Under the pieces are notes generated by a model that did no database searches, was not told where the DNA came from, and saw only the letters and a list, made by a program, of their open reading frames with translations. 5,176 nt of DNA from an uncultured Bacilli bacterium (GTDB lineage Bacteria > Bacillota_I > Bacilli_A > ML615J-28 > CAG-313), in contig CAJGCS010000085.1 of assembly GCA_904501965.1 (NCBI GenBank), positions 1 through 5,176 on the forward strand. The letters run 5' to 3'. Every line of letters starts with the position of its first letter. Position 1 is the first letter of the stretch. The position numbers were made by a program, and so were the translations under genes. Positions 1 through 5,176 of the stretch are shown here, piece by piece.

Positions 1-769
1 AAAAGTACACGTTGTAAGAGTTCCTGCATATTCTCCTTATGCGGTTGCAGAGCATGCAATGGCAATGCTTCTTAGTTTAAATAGAAAAATACATAAAGCA
101 TATCTTAGAACAAGAGAATTTAACTTTAATATTCAAGGCTTAACAGGATTTGATTTATTCGGAAAGACTGTAGGAGTTATAGGTACTGGTAAAATTGGTG
201 TTGCTTTTATTAATATATGCCGTGGATTTGGTATGAAAGTACTTGCATACGATCCTTTTCCAAGAAGTGATTTAGATGTTGAATATGTAAGCTTAGATAA
301 ATTATTTAAAGAGTCAGATATTATATCATTACACTGCCCACTTACAAAAGATACTACTCATATTATTAATAAAGAATCAATTGAAAAAATGAAGAAAGGC
401 GTTGTTATTGTTAACACATCTCGTGGTGCACTTGTTGATTCGGTTGCCCTTTTAAATGGTTTAAAAACAGAACATATACAAGGAGCAGCACTTGATGTAT
501 ATGAAGAAGAAGCAAATCTTTTCTTTGAAGATAATAGTGATGTTATTATTAAAGATGATATTTTATCTCTATTAATATCTTTACCAAATGTAATTATTAC
601 ATCCCATCAAGGTTACTTAACAAAAGAAGCACTTGAAAATATCGCCGATACTACACTTAAGAGTATGGATGACTATTTTGATGGTAAATATTTAGAACAT
701 GAAGTATGTTATCATTGTCAAGTAAATGCAAAGGATTGCATGCAAAAGCGTTGCAAAAGATGTTGGTAA
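1..769 (+). CDS. ldhA: D-lactate dehydrogenase (D-2-hydroxyacid dehydrogenase), 5'-truncated by the window edge
   Basis: This cytoplasmic enzyme reduces pyruvate to D-lactate with NADH, regenerating NAD+ in fermentation. The frame is already open at base 2, and 255 residues are visible. From memory of E. coli LdhA, which matches closely throughout, roughly 90 N-terminal residues lie upstream; the first ATG in view (59) is internal. In visible numbering, the Rossmann motif GVIGTGKIG is at 58-66, and an Asp after the second strand (84, in AYDPFP) fits NAD rather than NADP. The family catalytic triad is present: Arg141 (NTSRG), Glu170 (DVYEEE) and His202 (TSHQG). The LdhA-type LFFED segment follows the Glu. 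After the normal end of the fold, a tail of about 20 residues carries five cysteines (codons 707-766), which E. coli LdhA lacks. The stop is one base before the phosphatase start, so the two are probably cotranscribed. A related 2-hydroxyacid dehydrogenase specificity (for example 2-hydroxyisocaproate) cannot be excluded. Confidence 0.93.
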   Translation, partial: KVHVVRVPAYSPYAVAEHAMAMLLSLNRKIHKAYLRTREFNFNIQGLTGFDLFGKTVGVIGTGKIGVAFINICRGFGMKVLAYDPFPRSDLDVEYVSLDKLFKESDIISLHCPLTKDTTHIINKESIEKMKKGVVIVNTSRGALVDSVALLNGLKTEHIQGAALDVYEEEANLFFEDNSDVIIKDDILSLLISLPNVIITSHQGYLTKEALENIADTTLKSMDDYFDGKYLEHEVCYHCQVNAKDCMQKRCKRCW

Positions 770-770
770 T

Positions 771-1208
771 ATGAAAATATTATTTGTTTGTCACGGAAAT
801 ATTTGTCGCTCGCCAATGGCAGAGTTTATTATGAAAGACTTATGTAAAAATGAAAATTACATAATCGAATCATTTGCAACATCTTATGAAGAAATTGGTA
901 ATGACTTATATTATCTTGCAAAAAATGTTCTAAAGAAAAATAACATACCATACAAACTTCATAAAGCAAGACGTATTACAAAAGAAGACTTTAATAGTGC
1001 CGATTATGTAATCGTTATGGATGATAATAACTTGTTTAATTTAAAACGTATTGTAGGAATAAGTAGTAAAATATATAAATTAAATAACTTCATAGGTTCT
1101 AATAAAGATATTGATGATCCTTGGTATACAAGAAAATTTGATGAATGTTTTAATGAAATTAAAACAGCTTGTATAGCTTTAAAAGAAAAAATAGATAATA
1201 AATTATAA
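771..1208 (+). CDS. Low-molecular-weight protein tyrosine phosphatase
   Basis: This 145-residue cytoplasmic enzyme is predicted to remove phosphate from phosphotyrosine in proteins through a cysteinyl-phosphate intermediate. The P-loop is at the very N terminus: CHGNICRS, with nucleophile Cys7 and phosphate-binding Arg13 (CX5R). The general-acid loop is DPWY, with Asp116. Length is normal for the family (about 140-160). Position 11 in the P-loop is Ile; in Bacillus subtilis YwlE, Thr at this position gives phosphoarginine specificity, so Ile favours phosphotyrosine (family knowledge, applied by inference). The start is ATG 771, because the P-loop normally begins within ten residues of the Met; an in-frame ATG at 726 would add 15 residues that overlap the LDH tail and has no family support. 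There is no clear Shine-Dalgarno before 771 and the LDH stop is one base away, so translation probably depends on coupling to ldhA. The stop codon lies inside the terminator stem. Confidence 0.93.
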   Translation: MKILFVCHGNICRSPMAEFIMKDLCKNENYIIESFATSYEEIGNDLYYLAKNVLKKNNIPYKLHKARRITKEDFNSADYVIVMDDNNLFNLKRIVGISSKIYKLNNFIGSNKDIDDPWYTRKFDECFNEIKTACIALKEKIDNKL

Positions 1209-1233
1209 AGCAAGATTTATTCTTGCTTTATTT
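1205..1233 (+). terminator. Rho-independent terminator after the phosphatase gene
   Basis: A perfect 10-bp inverted repeat (1206-1215 TAAAGCAAGA with 1221-1230 TCTTGCTTTA) encloses a 5-base loop, and the right arm runs into TTTATTT. The phosphatase stop codon TAA (1206-1208) forms the first bases of the stem. The next gene has its own promoter just downstream, so this marks the end of the ldhA-phosphatase unit. Confidence 0.85.
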
Positions 1234-1261
1234 ACATTTATAATGAAAAAAATGGTATAAT
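1231..1261 (+). promoter_or_regulatory. Sigma-A-type promoter with extended -10 for the amidase-transporter unit
   Basis: A perfect TATAAT at 1256-1261 is preceded by TGG (1253-1255), giving an extended -10 of the TGnTATAAT type. A -35-like TTTACA lies at 1231-1236, but the spacer is 19 bases, longer than the usual 17, so the extended -10 probably carries much of the strength. Expected transcription start is near 1268, leaving a leader of only about 17 bases with the ribosome site. A second TATAAT at 1239-1244 has no good -35 partner. Confidence 0.7.
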
Positions 1262-1271
1262 AAGATAAATA

Positions 1272-1280
1272 AGAGGTGAT
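1272..1280 (+). promoter_or_regulatory. Ribosome binding site fixing the amidase start at 1285
   Basis: AGAGGTGAT is a strong Shine-Dalgarno; its AGGTGA core ends five bases before ATG 1285. The in-frame GTG at 1276 lies inside this site and is not the start. An in-frame TAA at 1270-1272 overlaps its first base and blocks any longer N terminus. Confidence 0.9.
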
Positions 1281-1284
1281 TTTT

Positions 1285-2616
1285 ATGTCTAAATTTAAAC
1301 TTAGTTTTGATACAACATCATATGTAAGAATTGGTGAGACTATAAAACTTAATGCATCATACGACGATTATCCACTTGTTTGGACATCACTTGATGAAAA
1401 TATTGCAACCGTTTCAAATGGTTTTGTAAAAGGACTAAGCCAAGGTATTGCAAAAATTAAAGTTGCACTTAAGAGTGATGAAAGCATTAATACCCTTTTT
1501 TATGTAAGTGTTATTGAGAATAAATATTCAGAAGCTTTAGAATTTATTATTAAAAATCACAATAGTAATATTTTTAAACGTTTAAATCTTGGAATTGGTG
1601 CAGGACATACCGCATATTATACTGATATTTTGAGCAGTGTTAATAAGTTATTATTTAATGAAGAATATAAAATTGATTACACATTCTATGAAGAAAGTCA
1701 AAAAAGATACGGTGAAGACTTAGAAAAACGTGTAATGGAAAGTGTTGAATTTATTACTGTTCATTACACTGGTAATATGAGAGATGGTGCAAATGCTAAA
1801 GCAAATGCTTCTTGGTTTGCCAAAGATTTAAGCATTAACCCTACATCAATTCATTACTGCACTGGAAATGATGGTATTTTTAAAGGCCTTGAAGAAAAAT
1901 ATATGGGTGCGCACGCAGGGGATTACTCATCTTATGAACAAGTTGGTAAGTTTACTTGGCGTAAAACTGGCATTAAAGTTAGTAAAAATGATCCTAAGTT
2001 TGCCAAAGTTACTATTAATGAAAATGGTAATTTTTCAATAAATGGTGTTGATACACATATTCAAGTACCAGTTGAAAAGAAGTTTAATAGAGGAATTGTT
2101 AATGATAATAAGTGGCTTAATAACATGGGACTAGGCGTAAACATCATTGATAATGAGTATTATTTAGGTACTGCATGGTGGTGCTATACACAAGTAGGTG
2201 AAGGTAGAATATGTTCAACAGGTGGAAATCATCGTTCAATCGGGATTGAATCTTGTGTAAATGAAGGATCTGATCTATGGTATACTTGGCAAATTACCGC
2301 TAGACTTGTTGCAGATATAATGCTTAGATGGAATCTTGATATAACAAAAGTATTAGGTCATCATGCTTTTAGTGCTAAAAATTGTCCTCAACCACTTCTT
2401 GAAAATAACCTTGAATTATGGCATAAATTTATTGAACTTGTCGAAGCAGAACATGAAAAACTGCTTAGATTTAAAAATGATAAATTTGCACTATCAACTG
2501 AGTCAACTCTTGTTAATAATGTTGGTAGAGTTAAAGAAAATAAAGAAGGCGAATTTATTTTCGTTGAATATACTGTTAATGAACGTGAAAAAATTAAACT
2601 AATCAGTTTAATTTAA
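1285..2616 (+). CDS. N-acetylmuramoyl-L-alanine amidase (Amidase_2/PGRP fold) with Ig-like domains, no signal peptide
   Basis: This 443-residue protein is a predicted zinc amidase that cleaves the bond between N-acetylmuramic acid and L-alanine in peptidoglycan. Residues about 5-77 resemble a bacterial Ig-like (BIG_2) module, with the typical VWTSLDENIATVSNGFVKGLSQG core. Residues about 80-150 form a linker seen, as I recall, in related clostridial amidases. The Amidase_2 domain spans about 155-385. Zinc ligands fitting the T7 lysozyme pattern are His160 (TVHYTG), His359 (GHHAFSAKNC) and Cys367, with Tyr191 and Lys365 at the catalytic Tyr/Lys positions. The two ligand histidines are 199 residues apart, against about 105 in T7 lysozyme, so there is a large insertion at roughly 215-310. 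Residues about 392-443 resemble an atrophied Ig-like module. No hydrophobic signal peptide is present and none can be added, because an in-frame stop lies at 1270-1272. It could act as an internal lysin, be exported another way, or recycle wall fragments in the cytosol. The transporter gene follows after 14 bases. Confidence 0.88.
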   Translation: MSKFKLSFDTTSYVRIGETIKLNASYDDYPLVWTSLDENIATVSNGFVKGLSQGIAKIKVALKSDESINTLFYVSVIENKYSEALEFIIKNHNSNIFKRLNLGIGAGHTAYYTDILSSVNKLLFNEEYKIDYTFYEESQKRYGEDLEKRVMESVEFITVHYTGNMRDGANAKANASWFAKDLSINPTSIHYCTGNDGIFKGLEEKYMGAHAGDYSSYEQVGKFTWRKTGIKVSKNDPKFAKVTINENGNFSINGVDTHIQVPVEKKFNRGIVNDNKWLNNMGLGVNIIDNEYYLGTAWWCYTQVGEGRICSTGGNHRSIGIESCVNEGSDLWYTWQITARLVADIMLRWNLDITKVLGHHAFSAKNCPQPLLENNLELWHKFIELVEAEHEKLLRFKNDKFALSTESTLVNNVGRVKENKEGEFIFVEYTVNEREKIKLISLI

Positions 2617-2617
2617 T

Positions 2618-2633
2618 AGGAAATATTTATTTG
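2618..2633 (+). promoter_or_regulatory. Ribosome binding site and TTG start of the transporter gene
   Basis: AGGAAA (2618-2623) lies seven bases before TTG 2631, a normal spacing. The first in-frame ATG, at 2643, is 19 bases from this site and has no Shine-Dalgarno of its own. The TTG is therefore the better start; it changes the protein by only four residues. Confidence 0.6.
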
Positions 2634-4028
2634 GTAAAAAATATGGAAAAAAAGAAAAAGTCAAAAAAATGGATATGGATTAGCATTATTAGTGTAGTAC
2701 TAGCGCTAATACTTGCATGGGGAATCTATCATTCATTTACATTTAAAGATGATTCTGTTAGTTTTAACTTTGGTGTTTTTAAGATAACTGAGGTTACTGC
2801 ACTACTATTTGGAATCTTTATTATTTCACTATTCGGTTATTTATTTGGCCGAATAAAAATAAAAGGAATTTCTTTTGGAACAGCTGGTGTATTTTTAGTA
2901 GCTATTTTATTTGGTTATTTATTTACATTAGAGTTCTTAAAAGATAATCCTTTACTAGGTGCTTTTTATATTAAAGATTCAAGTAGTGAAATGGCAAAAA
3001 ACTATTCAGATGTTGTTCAAAATATTGGTTTAATATTATTTATTAGCTCTGTTGGATTTGTTGCAGGACCTACGTTTTTTAGTAACTTAAGAAAAAGGGG
3101 TAAAGTATTAATTTTAATAGTTTTATCAATTAGTATAACTGGAGCAATATTTGCAACATTATTTGCATTAATTCCAACTGTTGGACCTTTCTTTTCAGTA
3201 GGTGTTTTAGCCGGTGCTAATACAACTACTCCGGGATTTTCCTCAGCTATTGAAGCTGCCACATCTACTGGCATTGAAGGAGCTAAAGATTTAGTAACAC
3301 TTGGATATGCGGTAGGGTATCCATTTGGGGTTATTTCAATTGTTTTATTTGTTCAAGTACTACCAAAAATACTTAAAAAAGATTTAACAAAAGAGTCTAA
3401 ATCAATTTCAAAGAAAGAAGAAAAAACACAAGTTGATCAAAGTAGTTATATTAGAATAGATCCATTTGGCCTTGCACCACTTAGTCTTGCAATTATAATA
3501 GGTTTATTAATTGGATCTATTAAAATACCACTTACATTAAGTGGTTTTGAAGGACCATGTTTTAGTTTAGGAAGAACAGGTGGTGTTTTATTAACATCAG
3601 TCTTAATCGGACATCTTGGTCATATAGGAAAGATTTCACTTTTAGTAAATGAGGGAACACTTAAAACATTTAGAGAATTTGGATTACTTTTATTCTTAAT
3701 TGGTTCTGGTGTATCTGGTGGTGTTGCACTAGTTGAACAAATTTCAAAGAGTGGTGGATTTATTTTATTATATGGTGTGCTTGGCGCAATAATTTTATCA
3801 ATTCTTCCACTTGTGATAAGTTTTATAACAACAAAGTTCATTTTAAAACTAAATACTGTAGAAAGCCTTGGTTTTATTACGGGCGCAAGAACATCAACAC
3901 CAGCTTTAGGTATGCTTATAGATTGTTCTAAATCTGATGATGTTGCAAGTCTTTACGCATCAACATATCCAATTGCTCTTATTTTTGTTGTTATTATTCC
4001 ACAACTAATTATTAGTTTATTAGGATAA
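2631..4028 (+). CDS. AspT/YidE-like membrane transporter lacking RCK domains
   Basis: This 465-residue integral membrane protein is predicted to belong to the aspartate:alanine exchanger (AAEx/YidE) permease family. Two signature repeats support this: GVLAGANTTTPGF (191-203) and GFITGARTSTPAL (414-426). Each is followed by a helix with a matching motif (GYAVGYPFGV at 225-234; YASTYPIALI at 442-451), the hallmark of an internally duplicated permease. About 11 hydrophobic segments are visible, near 13-33, 54-74, 82-103, 132-150, 158-182, 222-246, 280-299, 316-336, 349-368, 376-400 and 442-463. The N terminus is Lys-rich (residues 3-13). Classical members are about 550 residues with two RCK_C domains in the central loop; here that loop is a short charged stretch (about 247-275), so the regulatory part is absent. 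The substrate cannot be read from sequence; aspartate, alanine, another dicarboxylate or amino acid are all possible. The gene probably shares the amidase transcript (14-base gap, no terminator between) and ends at a strong hairpin. The TTG start is chosen by its ribosome site. Confidence 0.82.
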   Translation: MVKNMEKKKKSKKWIWISIISVVLALILAWGIYHSFTFKDDSVSFNFGVFKITEVTALLFGIFIISLFGYLFGRIKIKGISFGTAGVFLVAILFGYLFTLEFLKDNPLLGAFYIKDSSSEMAKNYSDVVQNIGLILFISSVGFVAGPTFFSNLRKRGKVLILIVLSISITGAIFATLFALIPTVGPFFSVGVLAGANTTTPGFSSAIEAATSTGIEGAKDLVTLGYAVGYPFGVISIVLFVQVLPKILKKDLTKESKSISKKEEKTQVDQSSYIRIDPFGLAPLSLAIIIGLLIGSIKIPLTLSGFEGPCFSLGRTGGVLLTSVLIGHLGHIGKISLLVNEGTLKTFREFGLLLFLIGSGVSGGVALVEQISKSGGFILLYGVLGAIILSILPLVISFITTKFILKLNTVESLGFITGARTSTPALGMLIDCSKSDDVASLYASTYPIALIFVVIIPQLIISLLG

Positions 4029-4032
4029 AATT

Positions 4033-4072
4033 AAAAGTTATTAGAAAGATAATTTTTTCTAATAACTTTTTT
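4033..4072 (+). terminator. Strong Rho-independent terminator after the transporter
   Basis: A perfect 15-bp inverted repeat pairs 4033-4047 with 4056-4070 (core AGTTATTAGAAA / TTTCTAATAACT). Two further pairs, one of them G-U, can shrink the loop to four bases. The right arm runs straight into a T-run (4067-4072) and a T-rich stretch. It closes the amidase-transporter unit. Confidence 0.9.
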
Positions 4073-4106
4073 CTTGTTCTTATTGATTTCTTTTTTAGTT
4101 ATTTTT

Positions 4107-4129
4107 TGATATAATACCTATAGTATAAT
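4107..4129 (+). promoter_or_regulatory. Promoter region with two TATAAT boxes upstream of the DUF5662 gene
   Basis: TGATATAAT at 4107-4115 is a consensus extended -10, preceded by a T-rich stretch (4087-4107) with no convincing -35. A second perfect TATAAT lies at 4124-4129, but it would start transcription only about three bases before the ribosome site. The upstream box is therefore the likelier promoter, with a start near 4122 and a leader of about 28 bases. Confidence 0.6.
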
Positions 4130-4136
4130 TTATATA

Positions 4137-4143
4137 TTAGGTG
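4137..4143 (+). promoter_or_regulatory. Ribosome binding site fixing the DUF5662 start at 4150
   Basis: TTAGGTG places an AGGTG Shine-Dalgarno core (4139-4143) six bases before ATG 4150. The in-frame GTG at 4141 is part of this site, not the start codon. Confidence 0.8.
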
Positions 4144-4149
4144 CTTATT

Positions 4150-4677
4150 ATGAAAAACTTTTTTAAACATTTTATTACAATAACAAGACATAAACTAATG
4201 GTGCTTAAGTTTTGTTTTAAATGTGGTTTATATAGACAAGGTCTTTTACACGATTTGTCAAAATATTCTATTGTTGAGTTTTTTAATGGTGTAAAATACT
4301 TTGCAGGAAATCACTCTCCAATTACAAACGAAAGAACTGATAAAGGGTTTAGTGATGCTTGGCTTCATCATAAAGGAAGAAACAAACATCATAGCGAGTA
4401 TTGGGTTGATTTAAATAAGCAAACTGGTAAGTATGAACCAGTTGAAATGCCTAATAAATATGTTGCAGAAATGCTTTGTGATAGACTTGCTGCTTCTATT
4501 AACTATAATAGAAAAAACTATAACAAAAAGATGCCACTTGAATATTTATATAGAACAAAAGATACAACACCAATGCATCCTAAGACATTTGAAAAGTTAG
4601 AGTTTTTACTTAAAATGTATTTTGAACAAGGTGAAAAAGAAACATTTAAATATATAAAGAAGAATCTAAGAAAATAA
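4150..4677 (+). CDS. DUF5662 family protein, possible HD-type metal phosphohydrolase
   Basis: This is a 175-residue soluble protein of a family I recognise as DUF5662, whose function is not established. Seen directly: no signal peptide or membrane segment, and a series of conserved-looking metal-ligand residues. These are His14 (TRHKL), His34-Asp35 (GLLHDLSKYS), His73-His74 (WLHHKGRNKHH), His80-His81 and Asp111 (MLCDRLAAS). The order H...HD...H...H...D resembles HD-domain phosphohydrolases such as nucleotidases and guanosine phosphate hydrolases; this is inference from motif order only. The short N-terminal helix region, then HD, then the HH-rich segment with Trp71 and the EYW at 83-85, form the core. 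The C-terminal 35 residues are charged and look helical. ATG 4150 is chosen over GTG 4141 because the GTG sits inside the Shine-Dalgarno. The gene ends in tandem stops TAATAA, the second overlapping the next gene's ribosome site, so the two are probably cotranscribed. Members also occur in phages, as I recall, but nothing here looks like phage. Confidence 0.8.
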   Translation: MKNFFKHFITITRHKLMVLKFCFKCGLYRQGLLHDLSKYSIVEFFNGVKYFAGNHSPITNERTDKGFSDAWLHHKGRNKHHSEYWVDLNKQTGKYEPVEMPNKYVAEMLCDRLAASINYNRKNYNKKMPLEYLYRTKDTTPMHPKTFEKLEFLLKMYFEQGEKETFKYIKKNLRK

Positions 4678-4678
4678 T

Positions 4679-4684
4679 AAGGAG
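4679..4684 (+). promoter_or_regulatory. Ribosome binding site of the flavin reductase gene
   Basis: AAGGAG is a near-perfect Shine-Dalgarno five bases before ATG 4690. It overlaps the second of the tandem stop codons (4678-4680) ending the DUF5662 gene, which suggests coupled translation. Confidence 0.85.
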
Positions 4685-4689
4685 AAAAC

Positions 4690-5176
4690 ATGAGAACAAA
4701 TCTAAAACCAAAAGCATATATTTACCCTTTGCCAGTACTAGTTATTGGAACTTATGACGCTAATGATGTGCCAAATGCTATGACAGCTGCTTGGGGATGT
4801 GTTTGTGATAGAACAAAAGTATCTATCATCATTGATATGAGTCATAAGACTGCTAAAAATATTTTAAGAACAAAAGAATTTACTGTAGCGATTACTGATT
4901 TAAAAACAATGGTTGAAGCGGATTTTGTAGGTATTGTATCAGGTAATGACTATCCTACTAAACTTGAAAAAACAAATTGGACTGTAACAAAATCAAATAA
5001 TATTAATGCTCCAATCTTTGTTGAATTTCCCCTTGTACTAGAATGTAAACTAGAAAGCGTTGATTATGACAAAGAAATGTTTATTGGGGAAGTTGTAAAC
5101 GTAAGTTGTGATGATTCTATTCTTACAAATGGACATGTTGACTTGAATAAGTTTACTCCGATTTGTTATGATACTG
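4690..5176 (+). CDS. Flavin reductase family protein (flavoredoxin-like), 3'-truncated by the window edge
   Basis: The first 162 residues of an FMN-binding split-barrel protein of the flavin reductase/flavoredoxin family are visible; family length is about 190, so perhaps 25-30 C-terminal residues are missing. Members bind FMN and use NAD(P)H, or act as flavin-dependent redox proteins, in the cytoplasm. Family features seen are the N-terminal LPVLVIGTYD strand (14-23), PNAMTAAWGCVCD (28-40), which corresponds to the flavin-contacting segment, the SHKTAKNILRTKEFTVAI segment (51-68), and the FVEFPLVLECKLESV strand pair (110-124) followed by FIGEVVNVSCDDSIL (131-145). The frame stays open to the last base. 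Start ATG 4690 is fixed by AAGGAG five bases upstream. The physiological electron acceptor cannot be told; reduction of free FMN or of a partner protein are both possible. The neighbouring DUF5662 gene gives no clear clue. Confidence 0.88.
   Translation, partial: MRTNLKPKAYIYPLPVLVIGTYDANDVPNAMTAAWGCVCDRTKVSIIIDMSHKTAKNILRTKEFTVAITDLKTMVEADFVGIVSGNDYPTKLEKTNWTVTKSNNINAPIFVEFPLVLECKLESVDYDKEMFIGEVVNVSCDDSILTNGHVDLNKFTPICYDT

Noticed and set aside
736..745. 10-bp palindrome TTGCATGCAA near the LDH end
   Set aside because: It is a single copy inside coding sequence, with no repeat partner elsewhere; likely chance.
726..770. Upstream ATG as the phosphatase start
   Set aside because: The added 15 residues are not family-like and overlap the LDH tail; the P-loop normally sits right at the N terminus, as it does from ATG 771.
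1004..1213. Reverse-strand open frame opposite the phosphatase
   Set aside because: It lies wholly inside a confidently identified gene, has no ribosome site or recognisable domain, and would overlap the terminator stem.
1276..1284. GTG 1276 (and likewise GTG 4141) as start codons
   Set aside because: Each GTG is part of the GGTG of the Shine-Dalgarno itself; the ATG nine bases downstream has correct spacing.
2363..2602. Second + strand open frame inside the amidase 3' end
   Set aside because: Its product is a low-complexity Leu/Asn/Lys-rich string expected from an out-of-frame reading of AT-rich DNA, and it overlaps the amidase's zinc-ligand region.
3017..3274. Reverse-strand open frames opposite the transporter (also 3620-3841)
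   Set aside because: Both mirror conserved permease segments and have no ribosome site or promoter on the reverse strand.
1..5176. Alternative genetic code (TGA as Trp)
   Set aside because: Every Trp codon seen is TGG and no real gene contains an in-frame TGA, so the standard code suffices.
1..5176. Prophage, insertion sequence, CRISPR array or defence island
   Set aside because: No transposase, integrase, terminal repeats, spaced direct repeats or phage structural genes are seen; the amidase and DUF5662 alone are not enough to call a prophage.

Overview
The window comes from an AT-rich, low-GC Gram-positive-type bacterium (Bacillota, probably a fermentative gut Bacilli or Erysipelotrichia-like lineage; the exact taxon is an inference). 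The evidence is the strong A/T bias at third codon positions, AGGTG/AAGGAG-type Shine-Dalgarno sites, stem-loop plus U-run terminators, a peptidoglycan amidase, and a fermentative D-lactate dehydrogenase. All tryptophans are TGG, no gene has an in-frame TGA, and the five visible stop codons are all TAA. This looks like the standard bacterial code rather than a mycoplasma code.

All six genes lie on the + strand in three transcription units. Unit 1 (1-1233) has the 3' three-quarters of a D-lactate dehydrogenase gene (LdhA type, with an unusual cysteine-rich C-terminal tail). One base after it comes a low-molecular-weight protein tyrosine phosphatase, and a perfect 10-bp-stem terminator closes the unit. 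Unit 2 (about 1253-4072) starts at an extended -10 promoter. It encodes a zinc N-acetylmuramoyl-L-alanine amidase flanked by Ig-like modules but with no signal peptide, then 14 bases later an AspT/YidE-like membrane transporter that lacks the usual RCK regulatory domains. A 15-17 bp hairpin terminator ends it. Unit 3 (from about 4107) starts at another extended -10 promoter. It encodes a DUF5662 protein with an HD-phosphohydrolase-like arrangement of His/Asp residues, then a flavin reductase-family protein cut by the window end.

The genes read as ordinary chromosomal housekeeping and accessory metabolism: NADH reoxidation to lactate, phosphoprotein signalling, cell-wall hydrolysis paired with a possible small-anion or amino-acid transporter, and flavin redox. 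No mobile element, CRISPR array, tRNA/rRNA or riboswitch was recognised, and no stretch over 300 bases lacks a gene. I see no clear new multi-gene system. The points most worth checking are the signal-less Ig-amidase-Ig protein, the RCK-less transporter beside it, the Cys-rich LdhA tail and the HD-like reading of DUF5662.
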